DNA of 64,000 bases from Aequorivita aquimaris (GCF_001573155.1 NZ_JRWG01000006.1:124001-188000), one strand, 5' to 3'. Shown: positions 8,593 to 17,099, counted from the first letter of the stretch. Notes: a model not told the origin generated them from the sequence alone. A program made the numbers and translations.

Positions 8593-9846
8593 ATGGCCTA
8601 TTTATTTACTTCGGAAAGCGTTTCTGAAGGACACCCAGACAAAGTTGCGGATCAAATTAGCGATGCGCTTTTAGATAATTTTTTGGCTTTCGACCCTGAA
8701 AGTAAGGTAGCTTGCGAAACGTTGGTCACCACCGGACAAGTTGTTTTGGCAGGCGAGGTGAAAAGCAATACCTACCTTGATGTGCAAAATATTGCACGCG
8801 ATGTAATTAACAAGATTGGTTACACAAAAGGCGAATACAAATTTAGTGGCGATAGCTGCGGAGTTATTTCATTGATTCACGAACAATCACAAGATATTAA
8901 CCAAGGTGTGGACCGCGCGAATAAAGAAGAACAAGGCGCTGGCGATCAAGGGATGATGTTTGGCTACGCTACCAAGGAAACCGAAAACTATATGCCGTTG
9001 GCCTTGGATATTTCGCATAAAATATTAATTGAATTGGCTGCACTTCGCAGAGAAGATTCGGCAATAAAATACCTGCGCCCCGACGCGAAAAGCCAGGTAA
9101 CCATTGAATACAGCGACGATAATATTCCGCAGAAAATTGTTGCAATTGTTGTTTCCACACAGCACGATGACTTTGATGAAGACGAAAAAATGCTTTCGAA
9201 AATCAAAAAGGATATAACCGAAATTTTGATGCCGCGAGTGAAAGAGCAACTTCCCGAATACGTTCAAAAATTGTTTAATGACGATATTACCTACCACATA
9301 AATCCAACGGGGAAATTCGTAATTGGTGGCCCACACGGAGATACCGGCTTAACGGGAAGAAAAATCATCGTTGATACATACGGCGGAAAAGGCGCGCACG
9401 GTGGCGGTGCTTTTAGCGGAAAAGACCCGAGTAAAGTTGATAGAAGTGCGGCTTATGCAGCGCGACATATTGCAAAAAACTTAGTTGCTGCAGGTGTTGC
9501 AAACGAAATTTTAGTTCAGGTTAGTTACGCAATTGGCGTAGTAGAACCAACTTCAATTTTGGTGAACACTTACAACTCTAAAAACATAAAACTTTCTGAC
9601 GGCGAAATCGCTAAAAAGGTTTCAGAAATATTCAACATGCGTCCTGCCGCAATTGAAAAAAGGTTGAAATTGAGAAACCCTATTTATTCCGAAACGGCTT
9701 CTTATGGACATATGGGAAGAAATCCTGAAGTGATTACCAAAACTTTTGAAAGCCCGTACAATGGACAAATTACAAAAGAAGTGGAGCTTTTCACTTGGGA
9801 GAAGTTGGATTATGTTGAAAAAGTGAAGGAAGCATTTGGAATTTAA
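8593..9846 (+). CDS. metK: S-adenosylmethionine synthetase
   Basis: Makes SAM from methionine and ATP. 417 residues; the Bacteroidota form is longer than the 384-residue E. coli enzyme. Seen: the N-terminal SEGHPDKVADQISDALLD motif, GAGDQGMMFGYAT, the conserved GGPHGDTGLTGRK and the glycine-rich GGGAFSGKDPSKVDRSAAY. It is divergent from the methionine operon, and its own leader carries a SAM-II-like element, so product feedback on synthesis is likely. A strong hairpin with T-tract follows the stop. Confidence 0.97.
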   Translation: MAYLFTSESVSEGHPDKVADQISDALLDNFLAFDPESKVACETLVTTGQVVLAGEVKSNTYLDVQNIARDVINKIGYTKGEYKFSGDSCGVISLIHEQSQDINQGVDRANKEEQGAGDQGMMFGYATKETENYMPLALDISHKILIELAALRREDSAIKYLRPDAKSQVTIEYSDDNIPQKIVAIVVSTQHDDFDEDEKMLSKIKKDITEILMPRVKEQLPEYVQKLFNDDITYHINPTGKFVIGGPHGDTGLTGRKIIVDTYGGKGAHGGGAFSGKDPSKVDRSAAYAARHIAKNLVAAGVANEILVQVSYAIGVVEPTSILVNTYNSKNIKLSDGEIAKKVSEIFNMRPAAIEKRLKLRNPIYSETASYGHMGRNPEVITKTFESPYNGQITKEVELFTWEKLDYVEKVKEAFGI

Positions 9847-9890
9847 ATTCCAAATCACAAACACCAAATTCCAAATAAATTCCAAAACAC

Positions 9891-9940
9891 AAATCCCAAA
9901 TTCCAAGTGTACTCTTTGGAATTTGGGATTTATTTTTTTG
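9891..9940 (+). terminator. Terminator of metK, probably bidirectional, formed from a TTCCAAAT word array
   Basis: Perfect 16-bp stem: AAATCCCAAATTCCAA (9891-9906) with TTGGAATTTGGGATTT (9916-9931), a 9-nt loop, then ATTTTTTTG. It separates metK from the convergent M28 peptidase. The surrounding 9846-9946 is an array of AAATTCCAAA-like words with an outer inverted pair AAATCACAAA/TTTGTGATTT. Confidence 0.75.
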
Positions 9941-9952
9941 TGATTTAAAAAA

Positions 9953-11497
9953 TTACATTCCTCCTTTTCTTTGGGGAACCCTTGGCGTTGGCCAAGTTTG
10001 GCGTTCTCCTGTCTTATCATCAATTGGCAGAATAATTTGCTCCCGCGATGTTTTTGAATCGTCTTCCGAAGCCATATAGGCCATTATTGCGGTTAAGATT
10101 ACGTTGCTTTGGACATCGTCAAAAACAATTTTGTCATAGGTATCAAGGTTTGTGTGCCAAGTGTAATTCCAATAATCCCAACTTAAAGAACTCAAGCTGA
10201 AAGCGGGTGCACCGGCCGCCACAAAACTGGCATTGTCTGAGCCACCGCTTGCTGGCCAGCCGGGAAAAGTGGTTTCAATATTTTTGCGAATTGTATCTGG
10301 CACAGCACGCAACCATCGTGAAATATAATCATAAGACTGTAAAAATCCAGCGCCATTAATACGCTTTACTCTTCCGGTTCCGTTGTCCTGATTGAAAACA
10401 GCTTGAATATTATTAACGATTTCGGGATGGTCTGAAACGAAGGAAGAAGATCCGTTTAAACCTTGCTCTTCACTTCCCCAATGGCCCACTAAAATTGTGC
10501 GTTTTGGATTGGGGTACACTTTTTTCAGAATTCGCATGGCTTCCATCATCACCAAAGTTCCAGTGCCGTTATCTGTAGCTCCAGTTCCGCCGTCCCACGA
10601 ATCAAAATGTGCTGAAAGGATTACGTATTCTTCAGGTTTTTCAGTGCCTTTAATTTCTGCGATGGTGTTAAAAGCAGGCACTACCCCCAAATCCTTAGAT
10701 TCTGCAACCACGTGTATTTTTGGTTTGTCGCCGTGTTCCACCATTCTGTAAAGCATACCGTAATCTTCCAATTGAATATCTACGGTAGGAATTTTTTTGG
10801 TGCGCGCCCCGAAAATTTTATTCGCGCCAAAAGCTTTGGACCAGTACGAATCAACAATGCCAATTGCGCCGGCTTCTTCCAAGGCTGGAATAATGCTTCT
10901 TCGGTCGTAGCCGCTGCGTTTTATGTTTTCGTTCCAGGCTTTGGTCATTTCTTCTCTTTCCGTCTTCATTTTTTCAAAAGATTCGGGTGTGGCCCATTCT
11001 TTCCAATTGTCGTCCGGTCTTCCCGTGGGCTGCTTCATAGCAACCATTACAAATTTTCCTTTCACGGTTGGCAACCATTTTCTGAATGAAATTGAATCTT
11101 TTATTTCGGGAAGTACAATCAATTCAGCAGTTACGCCTTTTGACGACGTGCCGGGACTCCAAGCAAGTTGCGTTCCCTTTAAAGATTGAACGCGCGGCGA
11201 AACCATATCGATATGCGTTATGCCACGCTCCCAGCCTTTCCATTCGCCCCATTGTTGGTTTTCTGCGGAAATACCCCAGCTTTTATATTTTGCCACTGCC
11301 CAGTCGTGTGCTTGCTGCATTTGTGGCGTGCCAACCAATCGCGGACCGATATCGTCCAGCAATTCGTGCCCAAGTATTTCTAATTGTGAATTTTCGTAGG
11401 CTTCTTTTTGGATGTTTTCAATTACGGTGTTCTTTTCCTGCGAAAAGCCCAGTAATGGTAATAAAAGGAGAAAGATGTAAAGGGATAACTTCTGCAT
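9953..11497 (-). CDS. Secreted M28 family zinc metallopeptidase
   Basis: 514 residues with a signal peptide (MQKLSLYIFLLLLPLLGFSQ). The catalytic M28 domain has the di-zinc ligand motifs ILSAHFDSWDGG, GATDNGTG, the catalytic Glu-Glu in HWGSEEQGLNGS, then FNQDNGTG and YTWHTNLDTYD. A PA-like insert precedes the peptidase part, with GIVDSYWSKAFG. Likely an exported aminopeptidase or carboxypeptidase; substrate unknown. I chose the ATG at 11497 because it gives a normal signal peptide; an in-frame ATG at 11530 would add MKKSLKPKILI. It is convergent with metK. Confidence 0.88.
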   Translation of the reverse strand: MQKLSLYIFLLLLPLLGFSQEKNTVIENIQKEAYENSQLEILGHELLDDIGPRLVGTPQMQQAHDWAVAKYKSWGISAENQQWGEWKGWERGITHIDMVSPRVQSLKGTQLAWSPGTSSKGVTAELIVLPEIKDSISFRKWLPTVKGKFVMVAMKQPTGRPDDNWKEWATPESFEKMKTEREEMTKAWNENIKRSGYDRRSIIPALEEAGAIGIVDSYWSKAFGANKIFGARTKKIPTVDIQLEDYGMLYRMVEHGDKPKIHVVAESKDLGVVPAFNTIAEIKGTEKPEEYVILSAHFDSWDGGTGATDNGTGTLVMMEAMRILKKVYPNPKRTILVGHWGSEEQGLNGSSSFVSDHPEIVNNIQAVFNQDNGTGRVKRINGAGFLQSYDYISRWLRAVPDTIRKNIETTFPGWPASGGSDNASFVAAGAPAFSLSSLSWDYWNYTWHTNLDTYDKIVFDDVQSNVILTAIMAYMASEDDSKTSREQIILPIDDKTGERQTWPTPRVPQRKGGM

Positions 11498-11685
11498 AAT
11501 AAGTATTTTAGGTTTCAAAGATTTTTTCAAAAATGAAATCTAAAACTACGATATATTTGGGAGTACTGAAAGCTTATGGAAATCGTAAGCAAAAAAACAT
11601 CAAGACTTGTCAAAACCATTGAAATCTTATCCTAGCTTCGAGAAATCTAGACTTTTGGAATTTGGATTTTAAATTTTTTGGTACT

Positions 11686-12333
11686 TTAAATTATATTATG
11701 ATTTTTCGCCTTTTGCACCGCTTCAATCTTGCTGTGCACTTGTAGTTTTTTGTAGATATTTTCAATGTGTTTTCGGACCGTGCTGGGCGAAAGAAAAAGA
11801 TGATCTGCAATTACCGTATAACTTAAACCTTTGCTGAGCTGCTCCAAAACCTCAACCTCGCGGGTGGAAAGGGAGATTTCCTCCTTGTCTTTCAGGTTTT
11901 GAATATCTATGGGGTTTCTTAACAGCTTCAATGTTTTCATTGCTATTGAAGGGTTCATCGCCGCACCGCCATTAAGGGTTTCCAAAATGCCTTCGTATAA
12001 ATCTTTTGGGTTTATTTCCTTCAGCAAATACCCGTCCGCACCCGCTTTTATGGCGTTGAAAATATGTTCGTCATTGTCAAAAGCCGTAAGCATGATTATT
12101 TTGATGTGCGGATATTTCTGCTTAACGATTTGCGTGGTTTCAATGCCGTTGAGAACGGGCATTTCAATATCCATCAAAATTAAATCGAGGTTGTGGTTTT
12201 CCTCCAATTTTGTAAGCAGCTCACTACCGTTCAACGAGGTATGCTTCACCGAAACATCTTCAAAAAAAGAAAGTTTCTCCTTTACGGCGTGGATAAGGAA
12301 GGAATTATCGTCAACAATGGCGAGTTTCAACAT
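11686..12333 (-). CDS. NarL/LuxR-family response regulator
   Basis: 215 residues: a receiver domain (about 1-120; acidic pair Asp8/Asp9, phospho-acceptor Asp55 in LILMDIEMPVLNG, Lys in the YLLKEINPKDL segment) and a C-terminal LuxR helix-turn-helix (about 148-210, LSTREVEVLEQLSKGLSYTV and LSPSTVRKHIENIYKKL). Partner of the histidine kinase encoded just upstream. Its own promoter region holds a 16-bp palindrome (12394-12409) shared with four neighbouring transcription units, so I infer it binds that palindrome and regulates itself and the local genes. Confidence 0.93.
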   Translation of the reverse strand: MLKLAIVDDNSFLIHAVKEKLSFFEDVSVKHTSLNGSELLTKLEENHNLDLILMDIEMPVLNGIETTQIVKQKYPHIKIIMLTAFDNDEHIFNAIKAGADGYLLKEINPKDLYEGILETLNGGAAMNPSIAMKTLKLLRNPIDIQNLKDKEEISLSTREVEVLEQLSKGLSYTVIADHLFLSPSTVRKHIENIYKKLQVHSKIEAVQKAKNHNII

Positions 12334-12362
12334 TTTCTTTTTGGTTAGTCGTTTAAAGATAC

Positions 12363-12409
12363 TGAAATTAGCTTAAAAAAGACAACCGGAAAATAGGGCA
12401 TTTGCCGTA
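12363..12409 (-). promoter_or_regulatory. Operator-promoter A (response regulator gene)
   Basis: Minus-strand reading: palindrome TACGGCAAATGCCCTA (12409-12394), then exactly 23 nt, then a -7-like box TAATTTCA (12370-12363). A second TATCTTTA lies a further 9 nt on. The start codon is about 30 nt downstream of the box. Same arrangement as sites B-E. Confidence 0.6.
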
Positions 12410-12414
12410 TTAGT

Positions 12415-14214
12415 TTATTTCTCCATAAATGGTTTCGCCAATCTCAACAATATAGAAGTTCCTTTCTTAGAGGATTTAAGTTGAAGTGTACCACCTATCT
12501 CCCGAGCGCGTTTTTTCATATTGTTTAGGCCGTTGCCCATAACGACAGTCTCGGGTTCGAATCCTTTTCCGTTATCGGTAATCTCAATTTGGTACTGCCC
12601 ATCTCCTTTTGAAATATTCACCTCGATTTCGTCGGCTTCGGCATATTTCAATGAATTGTTTACCGCCTCTTGAATGATTCTGTAAATATTCATTCCCTCG
12701 ACAGATGAGAATACATGCGATTCATCAACACTCTCTTCAATATTAAAGGAGAATTCGGTTTTTTCCGAAGTGTTTTTGGCGTGCTCAATAAAATTGGCGA
12801 TTCGGGCCTGCAGGTCCTCAAAAGTTATGTTTTCCTTGTTCATCGCCCAAATAGTGTCGCGCAGTTCATAAATGGTCTGCGAGGTAAAGGCACTGATTCC
12901 GCTAAGTTTGTTGCCAAGTTTTTCACCAATGTCCGTAAAGCCGAATTTCAGGTTGTCAATGCTGGAAATTATAAAAGTGAGCTGCGCCCCAATATTGTCG
13001 TGCAAATCGCGAGAAATTCGCAAACGCTGTTCCTGCAGTTTGTTTTGGGTTTCAATTTTTGCCAAAGCCGTTTTTAACTCGCTTTCCTTTTGAAGTTGAC
13101 GGTTTCTAAGTTTTTGCTGGTTGTAGAGCAAATACCCGAGCAGGCCGAGAATCAGTGCCAGTCCAAGACTCCCAAAAATAAAAGTGTTTTTTCTGCGGAC
13201 CTCCAAATCCTTTTCTGCCAGCTGGGCGCGTTGTTGTAGGATTTCGTTTTGTTTTTTTTCGGTTTCAAATTCCACGTTCAAGGCCGCAATTCTTTCCTGT
13301 ACCTTTAATCCGTGAACGCTGTCCTTTACTGCCGCATATTGTTCAAAATAAAATAGTGCCGAATCTGTATTTTTTAATTTTTTATAGATATCAGAAAGCA
13401 GTTTGTAGTTATACTGGGTGAGGTTTTGATATTGTTTCTTTTTTGAAATAGGCAACGACTTATGGACTAGCGGAATTGCATTGCTCCATTTTTCCTCAGC
13501 AATAAAAACTTCTCCCAATTGGGTATAGTTTTCGGCAATCCCCAACGAATCTGCCCACTGTAAACGTTGCTGAAGCGATTTGTTGAAATATTCCCTCGAT
13601 TTAGAAAAATTTCCCTGTAAACCATATGCCCCGGCCATATTGCTCCAACTGTAGGGAATGCCAATAGTATCGTTACGTTTCAGCTTTATCTCCAAGCCCT
13701 TTTCAAAATAAAACAGGGCACTGTCCAGCTCCTTATTTATTTCCTTTAAAACTCCATAATTATTATAAATATCCTTTAGTTCATTCTCAAAATTATTGGC
13801 TTCGGCAATATTTTTCCCTTTTTGCATATAGCTAAGGGCCTTGGGCAAATCGCGATATTTCATACTATAACCCAATTCCGCATAATAATCTGCCACACGC
13901 TCCATTTTGCCGAGTTTCTCATAAATCTTGATCCCATTAATTGCTTGCTTGGTGCTTTCTTCGTAATTACCTTGATATCCATACACCAAACTCAACTGGG
14001 AATGGGCATCAGCCTGGCCCAGTTTATATTCTATTTTACGGGCGTCGTTTAGGTTTTTTTTAAAAATGGCAACTATGGAATCCTGCGGGAGGTTGAGCCC
14101 CTGCACATAGATTTTATTTATGGAATCGATTTTGGCCTTCTGGTGTTGAATATCCTGTGAATGAAGATTCCAAACCAACAGAAGCAGCAAAAGCTGGAGG
14201 AGATTGTTCTGCAT
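12415..14214 (-). CDS. TPR-containing sensor histidine kinase (HisKA_3 family)
   Basis: 599 residues. Signal peptide (first about 20, ending NLHSQ), a run of tetratricopeptide repeats in the periplasmic part (about 60-320), a transmembrane helix NTFIFGSLGLALILGLLGYL (about 346-366), a coiled coil, the HisKA_3 phospho-acceptor in ISRDLHDNIGAQL (His405), then an HATPase_c domain with N box QEAVNN (about 519), DNGKGF (about 547) and GNGLNNMKKRA. Phosphorylates the regulator encoded 82 nt downstream. Only 5 nt separates it from the small membrane-protein gene before it. The periplasmic TPR sensor suggests a protein or peptide signal. Confidence 0.93.
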   Translation of the reverse strand: MQNNLLQLLLLLLVWNLHSQDIQHQKAKIDSINKIYVQGLNLPQDSIVAIFKKNLNDARKIEYKLGQADAHSQLSLVYGYQGNYEESTKQAINGIKIYEKLGKMERVADYYAELGYSMKYRDLPKALSYMQKGKNIAEANNFENELKDIYNNYGVLKEINKELDSALFYFEKGLEIKLKRNDTIGIPYSWSNMAGAYGLQGNFSKSREYFNKSLQQRLQWADSLGIAENYTQLGEVFIAEEKWSNAIPLVHKSLPISKKKQYQNLTQYNYKLLSDIYKKLKNTDSALFYFEQYAAVKDSVHGLKVQERIAALNVEFETEKKQNEILQQRAQLAEKDLEVRRKNTFIFGSLGLALILGLLGYLLYNQQKLRNRQLQKESELKTALAKIETQNKLQEQRLRISRDLHDNIGAQLTFIISSIDNLKFGFTDIGEKLGNKLSGISAFTSQTIYELRDTIWAMNKENITFEDLQARIANFIEHAKNTSEKTEFSFNIEESVDESHVFSSVEGMNIYRIIQEAVNNSLKYAEADEIEVNISKGDGQYQIEITDNGKGFEPETVVMGNGLNNMKKRAREIGGTLQLKSSKKGTSILLRLAKPFMEK

Positions 14215-14219
14215 AAAAC

Positions 14220-14462
14220 TTATAATTGGATTTCGGGTTGCTCAAGCAGCGCAGCCGATAAGTTGTACTTCAGAAAATTATATTTCAAAAGCGCTTGTTC
14301 CCGAAAAAGAAGTTGTGTTCCGTGTAACTTAAAAGTATTTTCCAATTGGATCATCCGACCTCGGAACTGTGCAGTGGCCTCCTGTTTCCTTTTATAATGC
14401 CACCCCAAGAGCCCGAGGACACCAAAAACGAGCAAGCTGCTGAATATAATTGTTAAACCCAT
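14220..14462 (-). CDS. Small single-pass membrane protein cotranscribed with the histidine kinase
   Basis: 80 residues I do not recognise. An N-terminal hydrophobic helix (IIFSSLLVFGVLGLLGW, about residues 5-21) is followed by a basic WHYKRKQEA stretch and an amphipathic, coiled-coil-like tail. It ends 5 nt before the kinase start and has its own promoter with the palindromic site B about 16 nt upstream of the predicted transcription start region, which supports a real gene. A kinase accessory or signal-modulating role is inference. Confidence 0.6.
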   Translation of the reverse strand: MGLTIIFSSLLVFGVLGLLGWHYKRKQEATAQFRGRMIQLENTFKLHGTQLLFREQALLKYNFLKYNLSAALLEQPEIQL

Positions 14463-14483
14463 AGTCCGAGACTTTTAAAAAAC

Positions 14484-14530
14484 TAAAGATACATTTTCTT
14501 TCCTTATAAATTTATAGGGTAACTGCCGTA
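14484..14530 (-). promoter_or_regulatory. Operator-promoter B (small membrane protein and histidine kinase)
   Basis: Minus strand: TACGGCAGTTACCCTA (14530-14515), 23 nt, then -7 box TATCTTTA (14491-14484). Predicted start near 14478, 16 nt before the ATG at 14462. The operator abuts the T-tract of the small-RNA terminator. Confidence 0.65.
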
Positions 14531-14563
14531 AAAAAAATAAACCCCGGGGTAGCCCAAGGGTTT
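14530..14563 (-). terminator. Intrinsic terminator of candidate small RNA
   Basis: Minus strand: AAACCC-TT-GGG-CTA-CCC-C-GGGTTT (14563-14539), a two-part GC-rich stem, followed by A and eight T (14538-14530). No gene ends here, so it implies a separate transcript. Confidence 0.7.
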
Positions 14564-14704
14564 TTAAAAACTGCCAATGCTCCTCACTTCATCAGCGGTT
14601 TTTTAGGTTAGTTAGCTACTTAATTCCTGAAAATTCAGACGGCCCCTACACCCTATCCCCACAAAGTTTTGTGGCCGCCTTCCTTTTCGTTGGATCATAC
14701 ATTT
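14530..14704 (-). ncRNA. Candidate small RNA under operator-promoter C
   Basis: The 14463-14769 gap has no convincing gene but has its own promoter (site C) and a strong terminator, defining a transcript of about 175 nt. Internal hairpins include CCACAAA-AC-TTTGTGG and CTGAA/TTCAG. Possible reading frames are only 18 codons (from ATGTATGATCC) and 28 codons (from ATGATCCAACG), neither with recognisable features. Most likely a regulatory RNA belonging to the two-component regulon; a short peptide is the alternative. Confidence 0.5.
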
Positions 14705-14709
14705 AAAAA

Positions 14710-14756
14710 CAAAGTTGCCATTTTAAAATCTATGTTTCAATACGGCAATTGCCTTA
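14710..14756 (-). promoter_or_regulatory. Operator-promoter C (candidate small RNA)
   Basis: Minus strand: TAAGGCAATTGCCGTA (14756-14741), 23 nt, then CAACTTTG (14717-14710). Predicted start near 14704. It drives no protein gene directly, only the 175-nt unit ending in the terminator at 14530. Confidence 0.6.
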
Positions 14757-14769
14757 CTTTACCGTTGGT

Positions 14770-16266
14770 TTAATTTTTCAGTATCTGAAATGATTGTACC
14801 CCAAAGCGGGTCGTAACGTAAACCAAATACAAGCCGGGCGTACCCTGCATTTCAAATGAAATTTCAGCCATGTCATTATACCTTTTACTTGCCACTACCT
14901 GCCCCAGCAAGCTGTATTGCGCAACCATTATAGTTTCAGAAGTTTTTGGCAGTTTCAACATTAACCGATCATGGGTTGGGTTCGGGAAAGCCAGTATTTT
15001 CTTGTCGGCAAGGAGGTCCTGAGTTCCCAAGACTCCACCCTCATAAACACGCACGGCACCCGTGAATGTTCCGTGGGAAGAAGAAAGGGGCATGCCAATA
15101 ACCACGGTTTCGCCGCTGGCAGAAATGGCAGTATTGTAGCCCCCAAAGTCGCCGTCAACCAGACCGTTGATCCCGCTATCTACTTGGTACCAAGTATTGC
15201 CAACCAACCTATATACGCGGGTTTGGCCACGCAAATCTCCTCCGCCCGGATGCTGTACTGCCCCAGCGACAAGGGTGGTGCCGTCTGCCGATAGGGCTAC
15301 GGAATGACCAAAATTATAGTTGTCATTTTCTCCATCTATGGCTTGGCCCAGCTGTTGCCATTGCGTTCCGTCCCATTCAAATGCGCGTACCTGCCCGCGG
15401 TCGGCTCCGTGGTGCCAAGCTCCTATTGCCAGCCGATTGCCATCAGCCGAAAAATCCAACGATTTTCCAAACCAATCGGTTTCTTCAGTACCGGTAAGCC
15501 TATTGCCCATCTGGTTCCATTGGGTGCCGTTCCATTCGTAGATATCAACACTGCCCGCATCCGTCGCGAAATCGTCGTTCATATGCGTGCCGATGGCCAC
15601 TCTTGTTCCATCTGCGGAAAGTTTTATGCAATGGCCCATATAATCATATTGATTCTCACCTTCAATGGCACTGCCCATTTGGTTCCAGTCGGTACCATCA
15701 AAGGTATAGACCCGCACTTCCCCAATTTGTGTTCCCGAAGGTCCGGCAAGTGGGGCACTAATGGCCACGGTATTGCCATTTTCGTCTAACGACACAGACC
15801 AACCTGAATTTATATCGTTGAGAACTCCGCCAATGGTAGGTCCGAGTTGTTGCCAGGAGGTGCCGTTCCACTCAAAAACCTTTACGTGTCCGGCAGAAGC
15901 TCTTCCACCGGCCATAGCACCCGTGGCCCCGACGGCCAACCTGTTTCCATCGGGCGTCAAGGACGCGCTGTATCCAAATTTATAGTTGGCAGCCTCTCCC
16001 TCAAGGGTTTGGCCTCGCTGCGCCCATTGATTCCCGTTCCACGAAAATACGCGCATATTTCCCGATGACGACCCGTTGGGATCGGCCTGGTATGCTCCTA
16101 CGGCCAGCGTGTTTCCATCGGCGCTAACAGAAATGGAGCTGCCCGTTGAATCAAATTCAGACCCAAAAAAATCAGCACCTTTTTGTTGCCACTGGCCGTT
16201 TACAGTGGCAGTAAGCATTATTGACCATAACAAGTACAATGTTGGTTTAAGTAAGTTTATTTTCAT
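14770..16266 (-). CDS. T9SS-secreted beta-propeller (FG-GAP-like repeat) protein
   Basis: 498 residues. Signal peptide (about 1-24, ending TATVNGQ), then about seven imperfect repeats of roughly 50-55 residues, each with a core like SADGNTLAVGA, VRVYEWNGTQWNQMG and a following G-x-x-DWFG turn, as in FG-GAP/WD-like propellers. The last about 75 residues are a type A type IX secretion sorting domain (AFPNPTHDRLMLKLP, LLGQVVASKRY, GLYLVYVTT). Exported to the cell surface or medium. Its promoter bears the perfect palindrome of site D, so it is a probable target of the neighbouring response regulator. Confidence 0.88.
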   Translation of the reverse strand: MKINLLKPTLYLLWSIMLTATVNGQWQQKGADFFGSEFDSTGSSISVSADGNTLAVGAYQADPNGSSSGNMRVFSWNGNQWAQRGQTLEGEAANYKFGYSASLTPDGNRLAVGATGAMAGGRASAGHVKVFEWNGTSWQQLGPTIGGVLNDINSGWSVSLDENGNTVAISAPLAGPSGTQIGEVRVYTFDGTDWNQMGSAIEGENQYDYMGHCIKLSADGTRVAIGTHMNDDFATDAGSVDIYEWNGTQWNQMGNRLTGTEETDWFGKSLDFSADGNRLAIGAWHHGADRGQVRAFEWDGTQWQQLGQAIDGENDNYNFGHSVALSADGTTLVAGAVQHPGGGDLRGQTRVYRLVGNTWYQVDSGINGLVDGDFGGYNTAISASGETVVIGMPLSSSHGTFTGAVRVYEGGVLGTQDLLADKKILAFPNPTHDRLMLKLPKTSETIMVAQYSLLGQVVASKRYNDMAEISFEMQGTPGLYLVYVTTRFGVQSFQILKN

Positions 16267-16298
16267 AATAGCTTGGTTTTATAAATTAAATAGTTTTA

Positions 16299-16345
16299 CA
16301 AAGTTTAAAATCGCAAGAGATTCAAACAATAAGGCAATTGCCTTA
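16299..16345 (-). promoter_or_regulatory. Operator-promoter D (T9SS propeller protein)
   Basis: Perfect 16-bp palindrome TAAGGCAATTGCCTTA at 16330-16345; 23 nt further on the minus strand lies AAACTTTG (16306-16299). Predicted start near 16293; the ATG is at 16266. Confidence 0.7.
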
Positions 16346-16436
16346 ATTACACGAAAAGTAAAACCGGAGGAAAAACTCACGTTTCGCCCCCGGCCCACGT
16401 AAAAACCTCAACATAGAGATTTTCTTTAAATATTTA

Positions 16437-16964
16437 TTACTGATTGGTCACTTCAATATTGAACTGGCCGTCGGTTACTGAAACACTCTCACTAGTGTTA
16501 TTCAAATTATAACCAGTAAAATTAAACGTACCCTTAATTGTATTTCCGTCGTAACTAGAAATGTTTAGCGTACCATTGTTTCCTTGTCCGGTTCCAACAG
16601 TTGAATAAACAACTACTGTATTAGGATCTGGGTTACTTGGATCTGGTAAAAAACTATATGTGCCAATATTAACAAAATTCAAATCATAGCTACCTTCGCC
16701 ATCAAAACTCGTGAGAATAATTTGTAGGTTTTCAGACTGTTCTGTTCCACCACTAATGGCAATCGCTTGTCCTGCACCAGAATTGGTCACCCTAGCCACT
16801 ACTGTTCCTTGCATTCCTGAAAAGTTGTTTCCATCAACTTTTGCAGTAAATGTTCCAGTACCGCCTTGTGGGTCATCGCCTCCATCATCATCTTTTTTAC
16901 AAGAAGTTAAACTTACGGCAACTACTGCCATTAATACTAAAATAGATTTTTTAAATGTTTTCAT
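16437..16964 (-). CDS. Lipoprotein, DUF6252-like
   Basis: 175 residues. Lipoprotein signal peptide with lipobox SLTSC (Cys22) followed by KKDDDGGDD, typical of Bacteroidota lipoproteins. The mature part is a small beta-rich domain (TFTAKVDGNNFSG, then ISSYDGNTIKGTFNFTGYN) resembling DUF6252 lipoproteins. Probably anchored in the outer or inner membrane; function unknown. Site E lies in its promoter, so it should share regulation with the propeller protein. Confidence 0.8.
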   Translation of the reverse strand: MKTFKKSILVLMAVVAVSLTSCKKDDDGGDDPQGGTGTFTAKVDGNNFSGMQGTVVARVTNSGAGQAIAISGGTEQSENLQIILTSFDGEGSYDLNFVNIGTYSFLPDPSNPDPNTVVVYSTVGTGQGNNGTLNISSYDGNTIKGTFNFTGYNLNNTSESVSVTDGQFNIEVTNQ

Positions 16965-17015
16965 AATGTTTGGTTTAATATTCCGCTATAGGCGAATACG
17001 TGATTAATGTTGAAG

Positions 17016-17062
17016 CAAAATTGACCCAAACCGAAAGTTTTTACAATAGGGCAATTGACGTA
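17016..17062 (-). promoter_or_regulatory. Operator-promoter E (DUF6252 lipoprotein)
   Basis: Minus strand: TACGTCAATTGCCCTA (17062-17047), 23 nt, then CAATTTTG (17023-17016). Predicted start near 17010, about 46 nt before the ATG. Confidence 0.6.
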
Positions 17063-17099
17063 TTCTGATATACGAATTGAGATTTTAGATTGTAGTTTT

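Noticed and set aside
14463-14769. A protein gene in the gap
   Set aside because: Only 18- and 28-codon frames follow the promoter, and neither has recognisable features. The small RNA explanation fits better.
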